Assembly: GCF_000585375.1 (NCBI RefSeq)
Contig: NZ_KK073874.1
Coordinates: 434,001-498,000 of the forward strand
Length of the DNA stretch: 64,000 bases
Source: Cryptosporangium arvum DSM 44712
GTDB taxonomy: Bacteria; Actinomycetota; Actinomycetes; Mycobacteriales; Cryptosporangiaceae
Reading direction: 5' to 3'
Made by a program: the position numbers and the translations under genes. How positions within the stretch are numbered: position 1 is the stretch's first letter; every line of letters starts with the position of its first letter. Under the pieces are notes generated by a model, which saw only the letters and a program-made list of their open reading frames with translations, ran no database searches and was not told where the DNA came from. Below are positions 48,426 to 57,051 of the stretch, in pieces.

Positions 48426-48687
48426 AGTGGTACTGACGCTAGGTGTCGCTGGAAGTTCAGTTGATACGGCTGTGACTAGGCACGAACCCCCCGAGCGTCG
48501 CTCAGACCGGTGTCGTTCACGTTGCCGTCACATCACGCGGGCGACATTTACTGACGAATCGAGCGACCCCTCGGCAGGTTCCGCCAACGGGCCCCTACGT
48601 AGTCAGTGGTGTCTTGACCATGAGACCCAGGTCACCCGACCCGGATATTCGTCGCTATTACCGGGGCGGTTGAAAAGGGGTTCGGAC

Positions 48688-50163
48688 ATGGCATTCAGGT
48701 GGAGTGTCGTTCACGGAGGCAAAGCACCGCCGCCGGGCGAGGTGGTCCGGCCGGACGAACGTCTGTCCTGGCCGCGGACGATCGGGCTGGGCGCTCAGCA
48801 CGTCGTCGCGATGTTCGGGGCGACGTTCGTCTTCCCGCTGATCATGGGGCTGAACCCGCAGCTCGCGATCATGATGAGCGGTATCGCCACGATCATCTTC
48901 CTGCTGATCGTGAGCGGGAAGGTACCGAGCTACCTGGGAACCTCGGCGTCGTTCGTCGGTGGCGTCGCGGCGATCCGCGCCCAGGGCGGCGACTCGGCCG
49001 AGGTGACCGGCGCGATCCTCGTCGCCGGTGTGGTGCTCGCGCTGGTCGGCGTCCTGATCCACTTCGTCGGTTCCCGGGCGATCTACAGCGTGCTGCCGCC
49101 GGTCGTCACCGGCGCGGTCGTGATGCTCATCGGGTTCAACCTGGCGCCGGTCGTGGCCGGGACGTACTGGCCGCAGGACCAGTGGATCGCGCTGATCACG
49201 ATGCTGTTCGTGATCGTCGTCGCGGTCGGCGTGCGGGGCTTCCTCGGCCGCATCGCGATCTTCCTCGCGCTGCTGTTCGGCTACGCGCTGTCCTGGGTCT
49301 TCGACCGGATCTTCGGCCAGATCACGTCCTACGACGCGGCCGCGGCCAAGGAGACGACGCACTGGCGCGTGAACTGGGACGGCGTGCAGTCCGCGGACTG
49401 GATCGGCTTCCCGCCGCACACCTCGGGTGACGTCGTCGGCTGGCACACCCCGACGTTCTCGATCACCGCGATCCTGCTCGTCCTGCCGGCCGTCATCGCG
49501 CTGATCGCGGAGAACGCGGGGCACGTCAAGGCCGTCGCCGAGATGACCGGTGACGACCTCGACCCGGTGATGGGCCGCGCGATCGCCGGTGACGGTGTCG
49601 GAACGGTTCTCGCGTCCGCGGTCGGTGGCTCGCCCACCACCACCTACGCGGAGAACATCGGCGTCATGGCCGCCACCCGCGTGTACTCGACCGCCGCCTA
49701 CTACGTGGCCGCGATCGTCGCGATCCTGTTCGGGTTCTCGCCCAAGTTCGGTGCGGTCGTCTCGGCGACGCCGGGTGGTGTGCTCGGCGGCATCACGGTC
49801 GTGCTCTACGGCATGATCGGCCTGCTCGGCGCGAAGATCTGGAAGGAGAACCGGGTCGACTTCGCCAATCCGATCAACCTGGTGCCGGCCGCGGCGGGCA
49901 TCATCATCGGTATCGGCGGCGTCAGCCTGGTGTTCACCGACGACTTCTCGCTCTCGGGCATCGCGCTCGGCACGATCGTGACCGTGGCGGGCTTCCACCT
50001 CGCGAAGGCCATCGCTCCGCCGCACCTGAAGGAGCTCTGGCTCGCCGAGCAGCGGCCGTCGCGCACCCCGGACGACGAGGGCGCCACCGAGACCGCGGCC
50101 GGGAAGGACGCCGGCGGCGCGGTGCTGGTCGTCGACGAGCCCGGCGCGTACAAGGAGCCGTAG
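48688..50163 (+). CDS. NCS2 family uracil/xanthine permease
   Basis: A 491-residue nucleobase:cation symporter of the NCS2 type, with about 12-14 transmembrane helices. Signatures: LGAQHVVAMFGATFVFPLIM at the first helices, ENAGHVKAVAEMTGDD, and GGSPTTTYAENIGVMAATRV with the conserved Ser/Thr-rich half-helix and glutamate used in base binding. The substrate could be uracil, xanthine or uric acid. ATG 48688 has GAAAAGGGG seven bases upstream; a longer frame from 48148 is antisense to the neighbour. An intrinsic-looking hairpin follows. Its place just before the molybdenum hydroxylase genes suggests it brings in their substrate. Confidence 0.92.
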   Translation: MAFRWSVVHGGKAPPPGEVVRPDERLSWPRTIGLGAQHVVAMFGATFVFPLIMGLNPQLAIMMSGIATIIFLLIVSGKVPSYLGTSASFVGGVAAIRAQGGDSAEVTGAILVAGVVLALVGVLIHFVGSRAIYSVLPPVVTGAVVMLIGFNLAPVVAGTYWPQDQWIALITMLFVIVVAVGVRGFLGRIAIFLALLFGYALSWVFDRIFGQITSYDAAAAKETTHWRVNWDGVQSADWIGFPPHTSGDVVGWHTPTFSITAILLVLPAVIALIAENAGHVKAVAEMTGDDLDPVMGRAIAGDGVGTVLASAVGGSPTTTYAENIGVMAATRVYSTAAYYVAAIVAILFGFSPKFGAVVSATPGGVLGGITVVLYGMIGLLGAKIWKENRVDFANPINLVPAAAGIIIGIGGVSLVFTDDFSLSGIALGTIVTVAGFHLAKAIAPPHLKELWLAEQRPSRTPDDEGATETAAGKDAGGAVLVVDEPGAYKEP

Positions 50164-50172
50164 AAACACCGA

Positions 50173-50205
50173 TCTCCCGGCGGTCGCGCACCGGCCGCCG
50201 GGAGA
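50173..50205 (+). terminator. Hairpin between the permease and the molybdenum hydroxylase genes
   Basis: A perfect 11-bp stem (50173-50183 with 50195-50205, 11-base loop) follows the permease stop by nine bases and is followed by CTTAT. It may end or attenuate transcription before the downstream genes, 23 bases from the next start. Confidence 0.6.
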
Positions 50206-50227
50206 CTTATCGAGGGACTATCGCGGT

Positions 50228-51112
50228 ATGAAACCATCGGCGTTCGAGTACCACCGTCCCGAGACGCTCGACGAAGCCCTCGGCGTCCTGGCCGAGCTGG
50301 GGGCGGACGGAAAGGTGCTGGCCGGCGGCCAGAGTCTGGTTCCGATGCTCAACATGCGGCTGGCGGCGCCGCACCACCTGGTGGACATCAACCGCCTCAC
50401 CGACCTCGCCCGGATCGACGTGACGACCGACGCGGTCACGGTCGGAGCGATCGCCCGGCACGCCGACGTCGAGCGGGACCCCGAGGCCGAACGCGCCTTG
50501 CCGCTGCTCCGTCAGGCGCTGACCCACGTGGCGCACCCGACCATCCGCAACCGCGGCACGACGGTCGGCAGCATCGTCCACGCCGACCCGGCCGGCGAGA
50601 TGCCGTCGGTGCTCGCGCTGCTCGGCGGTTCGGTGCAGCTCGCTTCGGCGTCCGGGAACCGGGTGGTTCCGGTCGACGATTTCTTCCTCGCGCCGCTCGA
50701 GTCGGCCACGCAGCCGGGTGAGCTCGCGACGAGCGTGACGTTCCCGATCCCGGCCCGCCACACCGGCAGCGCCTGGCTGGAGGTCTCGCGCCGGCACGGT
50801 GATTACGCGGTGTGCGGCCTGGGCGCGCTGGTGACCCTCGACGAGGACCTGCGGATCGCGTCGGCCCGCGGCACCTACGTGTCGATGGGGCCGACGCCGG
50901 TGACGGTCGACTTCACCGAACTTGTCGTAGGCCGTTCCTACGATGCCGCTGACTGGTCCGCCGCCGGGAAGTACGTGAGCTCGGTCGTCGAACCCGAGGA
51001 AGACATCCACGCCACGGCCGAGTACCGGCGTCACCTCGCCGGCGTGCTCACCGGCCGGGCGTTGAAAGCCGCCGCCGCGCACGCGGTGGCCAGAACGGAG
51101 GTAGCCGCATGA
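50228..51112 (+). CDS. Xanthine dehydrogenase/CO dehydrogenase family FAD subunit
   Basis: A 294-residue flavin subunit (CoxM/XdhB type) of a molybdenum hydroxylase. The FAD-binding signatures are AGGQSLVPMLNMRLAAP (about 35-51) and HPTIRNRGTTVGSIVHAD (about 102-120). It passes electrons from the 2Fe-2S subunit to an acceptor. The gene starts at ATG 50228; the stop codon region overlaps the next start by four bases (ATGA, 51109-51112). It leads the operon of three hydroxylase subunits, in the order M-S-L. Confidence 0.92.
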   Translation: MKPSAFEYHRPETLDEALGVLAELGADGKVLAGGQSLVPMLNMRLAAPHHLVDINRLTDLARIDVTTDAVTVGAIARHADVERDPEAERALPLLRQALTHVAHPTIRNRGTTVGSIVHADPAGEMPSVLALLGGSVQLASASGNRVVPVDDFFLAPLESATQPGELATSVTFPIPARHTGSAWLEVSRRHGDYAVCGLGALVTLDEDLRIASARGTYVSMGPTPVTVDFTELVVGRSYDAADWSAAGKYVSSVVEPEEDIHATAEYRRHLAGVLTGRALKAAAAHAVARTEVAA

Positions 51113-51591
51113 CGGAGCACGACGTCACGTTCACGGTGAACGGGGTGCCGCGCACCGCCTCCGTGCCCGCTCGTCGGTTGCTCGCCGACACCCTCCGCCA
51201 CGACCTCGGCCTCACCGGCACCCACCTCGGGTGCGAGCACGGCGTCTGCGGCTCCTGCACGGTGCTCGTCGACGGGCGTCCGATGCGCTCCTGTCTGCTG
51301 TTCGCGGTGAGCGTCGACGGCGCCGAGATCACCACGGTCGAGGGCTGCCGCACCCCCGAGGGCGGCCTCGGCCCGGTGCAGCAGGCGTTCGTCGACTGCC
51401 ACGGCCTGCAGTGCGGGTTCTGCACCCCGGGCTTCGTCACGACGATCACGGCCTACCTCGAAGAGAACCCCGACCCCACCGAGGACGAGGCGCGGGAAGC
51501 GATCGGCGGCAACCTCTGCCGGTGCACGGGCTACCAGAACATCGTGAAATCGGTGCTCCGGGCGGCCGAGCTGAAGAAGGAGACCGCCTGA
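51109..51591 (+). CDS. 2Fe-2S subunit of molybdenum hydroxylase
   Basis: A 160-residue iron-sulfur subunit (CoxS/XdhC-type small subunit). The plant-ferredoxin-like N-terminal domain has GCEHGVCGSCTVLVDG, and the C-terminal helical domain has QCGFCTPGFVTT and NLCRCTGYQN, giving both [2Fe-2S] clusters. All eight cysteines appear present. ATG 51109 overlaps the FAD subunit, and the TGA overlaps the large subunit ATG by one base, so the three are strictly coupled. Confidence 0.94.
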   Translation: MTEHDVTFTVNGVPRTASVPARRLLADTLRHDLGLTGTHLGCEHGVCGSCTVLVDGRPMRSCLLFAVSVDGAEITTVEGCRTPEGGLGPVQQAFVDCHGLQCGFCTPGFVTTITAYLEENPDPTEDEAREAIGGNLCRCTGYQNIVKSVLRAAELKKETA

Positions 51592-53996
51592 TGGTCACCC
51601 GTGCCTTCGGCGTCCCGATGACCCGCCGGGAAGACCCCCGGCTGGTGTCCGGCAACGGCCGCTACCTCGACGACCTGGGTGAGAACGCGCTCGCGGTGGC
51701 GTTCGTCCGCTCACCGCACGCCCACGCCCGCATCCTCGACGTCGACGTCACCGAGGCGCTCGAAGTCGAGGGCCTGATCGCGATCTACACCTACGAAGAC
51801 CTCGCCGAAGACCCCAACCCGCGGGTGTCCGAGCCGCTCCCGCTGCTGATCCCGCACCCCGCCCTGCACGCGCCCCGGGTGAACACGCCGCTGGCCGAGG
51901 GTGTCGCCAGGCACGTCGGCGAGGCCGTCGTCATGGTCGTGGCCACCGACCGGTACGTCGCCGAGGACGCGTGCGAGCGCATCGTCGTGGAGTACGACGT
52001 GCTGCCCCCGGTCGTCGGGATCCCGGCCGCGATCGAGGCGTCCCACCGCGTGCACGCGGACGTCGCCGACAACGTCTCGGCCCACCTCGTGCAGGAGGTC
52101 GGGGACGCCCCGGCGGCGATCGCGTCGGCTCCGCACACCCTGAGCCTCGACCTCGACATCGAGCGCTCGGCGTCGATGCCGATGGAGGGCAAGGGCGTCT
52201 ACGCGCGCTGGGACGCCCACGACCGGTCCCTGCTGGTGTACACGTCGACGCAGGCCTCGACGTCGGTGCGGTTCGCGCTGGCCGCGAAGCTCGACCTGCC
52301 GGTCGACCGCGTCGAGGTGATCGCGCCCGACGTCGGCGGCGGCTTCGGCGTGAAGATCGTGCACCCCTGGCCGGAAGAGGTCCTGATCCCCTGGGCGGCG
52401 ATCAAGCTCGGCCGCGAGGTGAAGTGGGTCGAGGATCGGCGTGAGCACTTCATCAGCTCCACGCACGAACGGGGCCAACTGCAGAAAGTCACCGTCGGTT
52501 TCGACGACGAAGGCCACGTCCTCGGCCTGGACGTCGAGTTCTGGCACGACAACGGTGCCTACACGCCGTACGGAATCATCGTTCCGATCGTCACGTCGAC
52601 GCAGCTGCTCGGCCCGTACAAGCCGGGCGCGTACCGGGTCGAGTTCCGGTCGATGTACACGAACACGGTCACCGTGACGCCGTACCGCGGCGCCGGGCGT
52701 CCGCAGGGTGTGTTCGCGATGGAACGCACGATGGACGCGATCGCCGACGCGCTGGGGCTCGACCGGGCGATCGTCCGGGAACGCAACTTCATCCAGCCCG
52801 AAGACATGCCGTACGACCACCACCTGACGTTCCAGGACGGCCGGCCGCTGATCTACGACTCGGGCGACTACCCGACGTCGATGGAGAAGATCAAGGCGCT
52901 CGTCGGCTGGGACGAGTTCGAGGCGATCCGGGAAGCGGCCCGCGCCGAGGGGCGGCGGGTCGGCATCGGGCTGGCCTGTTACGTCGAGGGCACCGGGCCC
53001 GGTCCGTACGAGGGTGCGTTCGTGCGGGTCGAGACCACCGGCAAGGTCGTCGTCGCGACCGGCCTCACCACCCAGGGGCAGGGGCACGAGACCGTCTTCG
53101 CGCAGATCGCCGCCGAGGAGCTCGGCGTGCCGATCGACGACGTCTCGGTCACCACCGGCGACACCAGGCGCTTCAAGTACGCGGTCGGCACATTCGCGTC
53201 CCGCGCCGCGGTGATGAGCGGCAACGCGGTGGCGCTGACGGCCCGGAAAGTGCGGGCCAAGGCGCTCCGCATCGCCGGGGAGGCGCTCGAGGCCGACCCG
53301 AAGGACCTGGAGATCGTCGACGGGGTCGTGCGGGTGCGGGGAGTCCCGGGTGACGGCATTCCGCTGCGTACCGTCGCCGTCCTCTCGAACCCGCTGCGGT
53401 ACGCGTTCGACGAGGAGGCCAAGCGGGCCACCCAGTTCGCCGGTACCTCCGACATGAGCAAACCGCCGATCGACGAGGACGACGAGCCGGGGCTGGAGGC
53501 CACCGACTACTACTCGCCGATCCGGTCGACGTTCGCCAGCGGTATGCACGCGGCGGTCGTGGAGACCGATCCGGAGACCGCCGAGATCAAGATCCTGCGG
53601 TACTGCGTCGTGCACGATTGCGGCACGCTCATCAACCCCCGGATCGTCGAGGGCCAGATCCACGGCGGGGTGGCGCAGGGCGTCGGGGGCGCGCTCTACG
53701 AGCGGATCGTCTACGACGAGAACGGTCAGCCGCTCAACGCGTCGTACATGGACTTCTTGATTCCGTACGCGTCCGAGGTGCCGAAGGTCGAGACCGACCA
53801 CCTCGAGACACCCTCACCGCTCAACCCGCTCGGGGTGAAGGGCGCCGGCGAGGCCGGTGTCATCCCCTCCGCGGCGCTGTTCGCATCGGCGATCTCGGAC
53901 GCGGAGGGCTTCTTCGTGAACCGGATGCCGATCTCGCCCTCGGAACTCTGGGCGCTCCGCGAGCAGCACGCACTTGCGTCGGAAGGAACCAAATAG
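51591..53996 (+). CDS. Molybdopterin-binding large subunit of a xanthine dehydrogenase-family hydroxylase
   Basis: An 801-residue catalytic subunit that holds the molybdenum cofactor. It has the N-terminal ED-rich domain (REDPRLVSGNGRYLDDL), a central region with GGGFGVKIVHPWPEEVLIPW, and the active-site loop PYRGAGRPQGVFAMERTMD. PYRGAGR matches the form II/xanthine-type loop (AYRGAGR) rather than the AYxCSFR of true form I CO dehydrogenases, so it is probably a purine or other N-heterocycle hydroxylase. The last motif is the GVKGAGEAGVIPSAALFASA segment with the essential Glu. It starts at ATG 51591, overlapping the 2Fe-2S subunit stop. No XdhC-type maturation protein is seen in the window. 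Confidence 0.9.
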   Translation: MVTRAFGVPMTRREDPRLVSGNGRYLDDLGENALAVAFVRSPHAHARILDVDVTEALEVEGLIAIYTYEDLAEDPNPRVSEPLPLLIPHPALHAPRVNTPLAEGVARHVGEAVVMVVATDRYVAEDACERIVVEYDVLPPVVGIPAAIEASHRVHADVADNVSAHLVQEVGDAPAAIASAPHTLSLDLDIERSASMPMEGKGVYARWDAHDRSLLVYTSTQASTSVRFALAAKLDLPVDRVEVIAPDVGGGFGVKIVHPWPEEVLIPWAAIKLGREVKWVEDRREHFISSTHERGQLQKVTVGFDDEGHVLGLDVEFWHDNGAYTPYGIIVPIVTSTQLLGPYKPGAYRVEFRSMYTNTVTVTPYRGAGRPQGVFAMERTMDAIADALGLDRAIVRERNFIQPEDMPYDHHLTFQDGRPLIYDSGDYPTSMEKIKALVGWDEFEAIREAARAEGRRVGIGLACYVEGTGPGPYEGAFVRVETTGKVVVATGLTTQGQGHETVFAQIAAEELGVPIDDVSVTTGDTRRFKYAVGTFASRAAVMSGNAVALTARKVRAKALRIAGEALEADPKDLEIVDGVVRVRGVPGDGIPLRTVAVLSNPLRYAFDEEAKRATQFAGTSDMSKPPIDEDDEPGLEATDYYSPIRSTFASGMHAAVVETDPETAEIKILRYCVVHDCGTLINPRIVEGQIHGGVAQGVGGALYERIVYDENGQPLNASYMDFLIPYASEVPKVETDHLETPSPLNPLGVKGAGEAGVIPSAALFASAISDAEGFFVNRMPISPSELWALREQHALASEGTK

Positions 53997-54689
53997 ATGA
54001 AGGTCAACGGCAAGGCCACGCTGAACGCCCCCGTCGAGCGGGTGTACGCGGCGCTGAACGACCCGGCGGTGCTGGTCCGGACGATTCCCGGCTGCCAGCA
54101 ACTCGAGCAGGTCGGCGACGACGCGTACCGGATGACCGTGACCGCGGGGGTGGCGTCGATCAAGGGCTCGTACGTCGGTGACGTGCGGCTGACCGACCAG
54201 CAGGAGCCGTCGTCGTTCGTGCTGCGGGCGAAGGGGGCCGGGGCGCCGGGCACGGTCTCGGCCGACGTCCTCGTGACGCTGGAGCACGGCGCCGAGGGCA
54301 CCACGCTGCTCTCGTACGCCGCGGACGCGGTGGTCGGCGGGGCGGTCGGGGGAGTGGGGCAGCGGGTGCTGTCCGGGGTCGCGAAGAAGACCGCGGGCGA
54401 GTTCTTCGCCGCGGTCGATTCGCTGCTGAACGCTCCGGCCGAGGTCCTCGCGGCCGCGCCGGCGTCGAGCGCGGCCACCGAGGCACCGGCGAAGGGCGCG
54501 CTGGTGGGTGGCGCGGCGGTGGCTCCGGCCGCTGGTGAACCGCGGGTGTTCACCGCCCCGGCGAAGGCGCCCGGCGGGGGCGGCGCCGATCTGCTCGCGG
54601 GTGGGTTCCTGCCGGGCGCGATCTTCGGCGCGGGTATCGCGCTGCTCGGCGTCGTCGTCGGCGGGCTGATCGGCCGCCGCCGCTCCTGA
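53997..54689 (+). CDS. CoxG-like SRPBCC protein with C-terminal membrane anchor
   Basis: A 230-residue protein of the carbon monoxide dehydrogenase subunit G type. Residues about 1-145 are an SRPBCC/START-like fold (MKVNGKATLNAPVERVYAAL). A linker rich in Ala/Pro follows (about 146-195), then a last hydrophobic helix with a basic tail (GAIFGAGIALLGVVVGGLIG). CoxG anchors the CO dehydrogenase in some bacteria; here it may tether the hydroxylase to the membrane. ATG 53997 is immediately after the large subunit stop. The final residues and stop are part of a 20-bp tandem repeat. Confidence 0.87.
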   Translation: MKVNGKATLNAPVERVYAALNDPAVLVRTIPGCQQLEQVGDDAYRMTVTAGVASIKGSYVGDVRLTDQQEPSSFVLRAKGAGAPGTVSADVLVTLEHGAEGTTLLSYAADAVVGGAVGGVGQRVLSGVAKKTAGEFFAAVDSLLNAPAEVLAAAPASSAATEAPAKGALVGGAAVAPAAGEPRVFTAPAKAPGGGGADLLAGGFLPGAIFGAGIALLGVVVGGLIGRRRS

Positions 54690-54770
54690 CCGGCCGCGGC
54701 CGTCCCTGATCGGCTGCCGCCGCTCCTGGTCGGCTTCGGCCGCTCCTGATCGGGCGCGGCCGCTCCTGAC
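54666..54770 (+). repeat. 20-bp tandem repeat array spanning the coxG-like stop codon
   Basis: Five 20-bp units, CTGAtCGGccGcgGCCGcTC-like (54666-54685, 54686-54705, 54706-54725, 54726-54745, 54746-54765), and a partial sixth run from inside the end of the CoxG-like gene into the gap before the amidohydrolase. The stop codon of the gene (54687-54689) lies at the start of unit 2. Confidence 0.85.
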
Positions 54771-54829
54771 CGACGGTCCGGGTGTGGTGATCGAGCGGTC
54801 GCCACGCCCGGCGGCCCGGAGGAGGCATC

Positions 54830-56053
54830 GTGGAGCTGCTCGTCACCTACGCGCGTCTGCGCGACGGGCGCGTCGTGGACCTGGCGGTCGAGGGCGCCCG
54901 CCTGCGCGTCCTGCCCCGCGGCACGACCCCGACCGTCCCGCCGCGGGTGGTCCGGGCGGACGGGCGGCTGGTCACCGAGTCGGCGGTGGACAACCACTTG
55001 CACCTGGACAAGGTGCACACGCTCGACCGGGTCGGCGACTCGGCGCTCTCCGCCTACACCGACGACGCGATGGCCGGCGCGATGACGTCGATCGAGCTGG
55101 CCAGCGCCGTGAAGGCCGGCTACCGCAGTGCCGACGCGCTGCCGCACGTCCGGCGCGCGCTCACCGACGCCGTCCGGCACGGCACCCTGCACGTCCAGGC
55201 GTTCGTGGACGTCGACACCGCGGCCGGCCTGGAAGGGTTCCGCGCCGTCGTCGAGGCCCGGCGTGAGTTCGCCGGTGTGCTCGACGTCAGAATCGTGGCT
55301 TTTCCGCAGGACGGGATCGTGCGTGACCCGGGCGCGGCCGAGCTCTGCGAGGAGGCGATCCGGCTGGGCGCCGACGTGGTCGGCGGCATCCCCTGGATCG
55401 AGCACACCGACGTCGACGCCCGCGCGCACGTCGAGTGGGCGTGCGCCCTCGCTGCTCGCACCGGCAAGCGCGTCGCGATGCTCACCGACGACGCCGGCGA
55501 CCCCACCCTGCGCACCACCGAGATGCTGGCGGCCGCGATGCTCGAGCACGGCCTGGTCGGCCGGGGGGTGGCCTGTCACGCGCGTGCGCTCGCGCTCTAC
55601 CCGCAGCCGTCCCTGCTCCGGTTGGCCGGGCTGGCGAAGAAGGCCGGGCTCGGGTTCGTCAGCGACCCGCAGACCGGCCCGCTGCACCTGCCGGTGGCAC
55701 TCTTCCGCGACCTGGAAGTCCCGGTGGCGCTCGGCCAGGACGACATCGAGGACGCCTATTACCCGTTCGGCCGCGCCAACCTCTGGGAGGTCGCGTTCCT
55801 GGCCGCTCACCTGCTCGATTTCCGCACCGCCGCCGCCCAGCAGGCCCTGCTCGACCTGGTCACCACCGACGCCGCCCGGGTGTTCGGGCTCGCGCACCAT
55901 CACCTCGCCGACGGGGCCCCGGCGAACTTCGTCGTGCACGACGCGGAGCGGGTGGTCGACGTGCTGCGTCGTCACGCGGCACCGCGCTGGGTGGTTTCGC
56001 GCGGCCGAGTGGTCGCCGAGACGACGATCGTGACTGATATCGTTACCCGGTAA
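54830..56053 (+). CDS. Cytosine deaminase-like amidohydrolase with altered metal site
   Basis: A 407-residue amidohydrolase-superfamily protein. The HxH motif is in VDNHLHLDKVHTLDR (His 56, His 58), and the late catalytic aspartate is in ALGQDDIEDAYYPFG (Asp 304/305). His 250 (ACHARALALY) is present too. But the region that is HCDE in cytosine deaminase reads LTDD (residues 218-221) in VAMLTDDAGDPT: the metal-binding His is Leu and the catalytic Glu is Asp. It may hydrolyse a heterocyclic ring with altered metal use, or be a non-catalytic relative. Start GTG 54830 has GGAGGAGG upstream. It follows the coxG-like gene after the repeat array, so it likely acts on the hydroxylase product. Confidence 0.83.
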   Translation: MELLVTYARLRDGRVVDLAVEGARLRVLPRGTTPTVPPRVVRADGRLVTESAVDNHLHLDKVHTLDRVGDSALSAYTDDAMAGAMTSIELASAVKAGYRSADALPHVRRALTDAVRHGTLHVQAFVDVDTAAGLEGFRAVVEARREFAGVLDVRIVAFPQDGIVRDPGAAELCEEAIRLGADVVGGIPWIEHTDVDARAHVEWACALAARTGKRVAMLTDDAGDPTLRTTEMLAAAMLEHGLVGRGVACHARALALYPQPSLLRLAGLAKKAGLGFVSDPQTGPLHLPVALFRDLEVPVALGQDDIEDAYYPFGRANLWEVAFLAAHLLDFRTAAAQQALLDLVTTDAARVFGLAHHHLADGAPANFVVHDAERVVDVLRRHAAPRWVVSRGRVVAETTIVTDIVTR

Positions 56054-56065
56054 CAAAATTTACCG
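56042..56065. promoter_or_regulatory. Overlapping palindromes before the NmrA-like gene
   Basis: GTTACC-C-GGTAAC (56042-56054) is a perfect 13-bp palindrome that overlaps the stop codon of the amidohydrolase gene. CGGTAA (56048-56053) and TTACCG (56060-56065) make a second symmetric pair. Three GGTAA-type half-sites lie just before the NmrA-like gene. This looks like an operator of a HxlR- or MarR-type regulator, not found in the window. Confidence 0.5.
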
Positions 56066-56081
56066 AGGAACGAGAGTCGCG

Positions 56082-56951
56082 ATGACAGTGTTGGTTACCG
56101 GGGCCACCGGCCGGGTCGGAAGCCTCGTGGTCGAAAACCTGACCCGGGCCGGGGTACCGGTCCGCGCTCTGACCCATCGGTCCGAAGCGGTGGCGACGAT
56201 GCCGTCCGACATCGAGGTCGTCACCGGCGATCTCACCGTGCCCGATTCGCTCGAGGCCGCGCTGCGTGACGTCAGCGCCGTCTTTCTGGTCTGGACCGCA
56301 CCGCCGGAGACCGTCCCGGCCGTGATCGAGCGTCTCGCCGCGCAGTCCTGTCGCATCGTGTTCCTCTCCTCGCCGCACCGGACCCCGCACCCGTTCTTCC
56401 AGCAGCCCAACCCGATGGCGGCGCTGCACGACCGGATCGAGCGGCTGATCGCGGAGTCGGGGGCGGAGTCGACGACCATCCGGCCGGGCATGTTCGCGTC
56501 GAACGCGTTCGCCTGGTGGGCGCCCGCGATCCGGGCCGGACGGTCGGTCCGGTGGCCCTACGGCAGCGCCGAAACCGCACCCGTCGACGATCGGGACGTG
56601 GCCGCCGTCGCGGCCCGGACGCTGTACCGGGACGGGCACGCCGGCGGCGACTACGTCGTGACGGGGCCGGAGTCGCTGAGCCAGGCCGAGCAGGTGGCGG
56701 TCATCGGCGACGTCCTGGGGCGGCCGATCGAATTCGAGGAACTCTCGCCCGAGGAGTTCCGCCGGGAGACGGCGGGCACCTGGCCGCCGTCGGTCGTCGA
56801 GATGCTGCTCGCCGCCTGGGGCGCGACGATCGGCCGCCCGGCGTTCGTCACCTCGACGGTGCTCGACGTCGGAGGTTCGGCGCCGCGGACCTTCCGGCAG
56901 TCCGTGGCCGATCACGCCGCTGAGTTCACGAGTTCCCCGGCAAACGGCTAG
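56082..56951 (+). CDS. NmrA/NAD(P)H-binding atypical SDR protein
   Basis: A 289-residue atypical short-chain dehydrogenase. The nucleotide-binding loop is VLVTGATGRVGSLVVENLT at the N-terminus, and the ~115-residue point has an altered active-site region with no clear YxxxK; NmrA-like proteins often sense NAD(P) or reduce quinones. It starts at ATG 56082 with GAGGAACGAGAG upstream. The palindromes just before it suggest single-gene regulation. It is not obviously part of the hydroxylase operon. Confidence 0.83.
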   Translation: MTVLVTGATGRVGSLVVENLTRAGVPVRALTHRSEAVATMPSDIEVVTGDLTVPDSLEAALRDVSAVFLVWTAPPETVPAVIERLAAQSCRIVFLSSPHRTPHPFFQQPNPMAALHDRIERLIAESGAESTTIRPGMFASNAFAWWAPAIRAGRSVRWPYGSAETAPVDDRDVAAVAARTLYRDGHAGGDYVVTGPESLSQAEQVAVIGDVLGRPIEFEELSPEEFRRETAGTWPPSVVEMLLAAWGATIGRPAFVTSTVLDVGGSAPRTFRQSVADHAAEFTSSPANG

Positions 56952-57051
56952 GGGGTCGCCCGTGAGGGTTAGAGTGCTGAAAGTGAGCACTGGTTGCTCT
57001 TGGTTACCGCTGCGCGCTCCGGCAGCACGGTGATATCGGGTCGCGGCGTGG

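Noticed and set aside
51591-53996. Aerobic CO dehydrogenase (form I CoxL)
   Set aside because: The active-site loop reads PYRGAGR, not the AYxCSFR loop of form I enzymes, and accessory genes coxD/E/F are absent.
54666-54770. CRISPR or transposon end
   Set aside because: The 20-bp units are direct tandem copies without spacers, and no terminal inverted repeats or transposase are near.
56973-56991. CIRCE/HrcA-like site (AGTGCT-N7-AGCACT)
   Set aside because: The orientation and sequence do not match TTAGCACTC-N9-GAGTGCTAA and no heat-shock gene follows; it is only a 6-bp inverted repeat.
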